Assembly: GCA_963735175.1 (NCBI GenBank)
Contig: CAVTJX010000003.1
Span: 1 to 64,000, forward strand
DNA length: 64,000 bases
Source of the DNA: CAVTJX01 sp963735175
GTDB lineage: Bacteria; Electryoneota; RPQS01
Direction of reading: 5' to 3'
Part shown: one piece after another, positions 63,768-64,000 of the stretch
Layout: each line of letters starts with the position of its first letter
Numbering within the stretch: the first letter of the stretch is position 1
Made by a program: the position numbers and the translations under genes
The notes under the pieces: model-generated
What the model was told of the DNA's origin: nothing
Seen by the model: only the letters and a program-made list of their open reading frames with translations
Database searches by the model: none

Positions 63768-64000
63768 ATGAAGAAGTCAGGTTTGATCATTGTTGTGGCG
63801 CTGCTGTTGTCCGTTTCCGTGGCGCTGGCCGACAAGCAGGCGCCGCTGTTGAAGGCGGGCGAACCGTACTATGAATTCGCGCCGGGCGAGGTGCTGGTGA
63901 AGTTTCAGTCCCGTCTCGACGGCGTGGCGGCGGCCACGGTGTGCGCGGAAATCGGCGCGACTGTTGCCGAGCGCAGCGCAGAACTGGATTTCTACCGTGT
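63768..64000 (+). CDS. Exported subtilase (S8 peptidase) precursor, N-terminal part, cut by the window end
   Basis: From ATG 63768 (an in-frame ATG at 63753 is also possible) it reads a signal peptide (KKSGLIIVVALLLSVSVALAD) and then GEPYYEFAPGEVLVKFQSRLDGVAAATVCAEIGATVAERSAELDFYRV, the pattern of the fervidolysin/thermitase-type N-terminal propeptide (PGEVLVKF...). Such prodomains precede secreted subtilisin-like proteases. The catalytic domain lies beyond the window, so the assignment rests on the propeptide alone. The 63570-63752 gap before it shows no gene. Confidence 0.7.
   Translation, partial: MKKSGLIIVVALLLSVSVALADKQAPLLKAGEPYYEFAPGEVLVKFQSRLDGVAAATVCAEIGATVAERSAELDFYR

Overview
The window reads as a chromosomal stretch of an uncultured bacterium of the FCB type (the wider Bacteroidetes/Fibrobacteres/Zixibacteria/KSB1-like assemblage). 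The main reason is six large exported proteins that end in a Por/type IX-like C-terminal sorting domain: a YPNPFN motif about 80 residues from the end, then a (G/A)xYFxRLE segment and a basic LLK-type terminus. Housekeeping genes are GC-rich. No rRNA, tRNA, insertion sequence or CRISPR array was recognised. The species cannot be named from the sequence alone.

Layout. 1-3.5 kb: broken secreted proteins on the minus strand. 3.8-6.9 kb: acyl-CoA dehydrogenase, a PGPGW membrane protein and rarA. 7-16 kb: an exported repeat protein and a signalling block (a Ser/Thr kinase-TPR protein followed by a GAF-PAS histidine kinase, with a divergent PAS-PAS histidine kinase). 16-25.3 kb: a giant three-module beta-helix protein and two sorted secreted proteins. 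25.8-34.5 kb: glycosyltransferase plus uspA, an M3 peptidase, a START-like protein, a small beta-helix protein, alkA, a thioredoxin-like protein, and a VOC-cupin pair. 34.5-44.2 kb: an HTH protein, a degenerate cupredoxin, secreted proteins, lolD, two lipoproteins and an NtrC-type regulator. 44.5-46.4 kb: promoter-dapA-dapB. 46.4-49.7 kb: a broken type ISP-like restriction-modification gene that abuts the orphan tail of a sorted protein. 49.8-53 kb: another sorted protein. 53.4-55.4 kb: an AT-rich three-gene cassette of unknown function. 55.9-58.7 kb: lysC overlapping a SpoIID-like gene. 58.8-62.3 kb: a sorted protein, small ORFs, and a hepT/mntA toxin-antitoxin block with remnants and a HEPN-like gene. 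62.4 kb to the end: prfB with its programmed frameshift, then the start of an exported subtilase.

Functional links. dapA, dapB and lysC supply the lysine/diaminopimelate pathway from two separate loci. The kinases and the NtrC regulator form a sensory cluster. The secreted proteins probably form the cell-surface or extracellular layer. The restriction-modification gene, the AT-rich cassette and the HepT/MntA/HEPN block are accessory, defence-like islands. The cassette at 53433-55375 is the best candidate for an undescribed system: a novel 188-residue protein, a nucleoside-deoxyribosyltransferase/TIR-like enzyme and a two-helix membrane coiled-coil protein.

Quality note. Many genes carry single-base frameshifts, mostly one extra base. 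Essential prfB carries three besides its natural one. These are therefore more likely uncorrected sequencing or consensus errors than real gene decay. Frameshifted genes are annotated here over their full reconstructed span.
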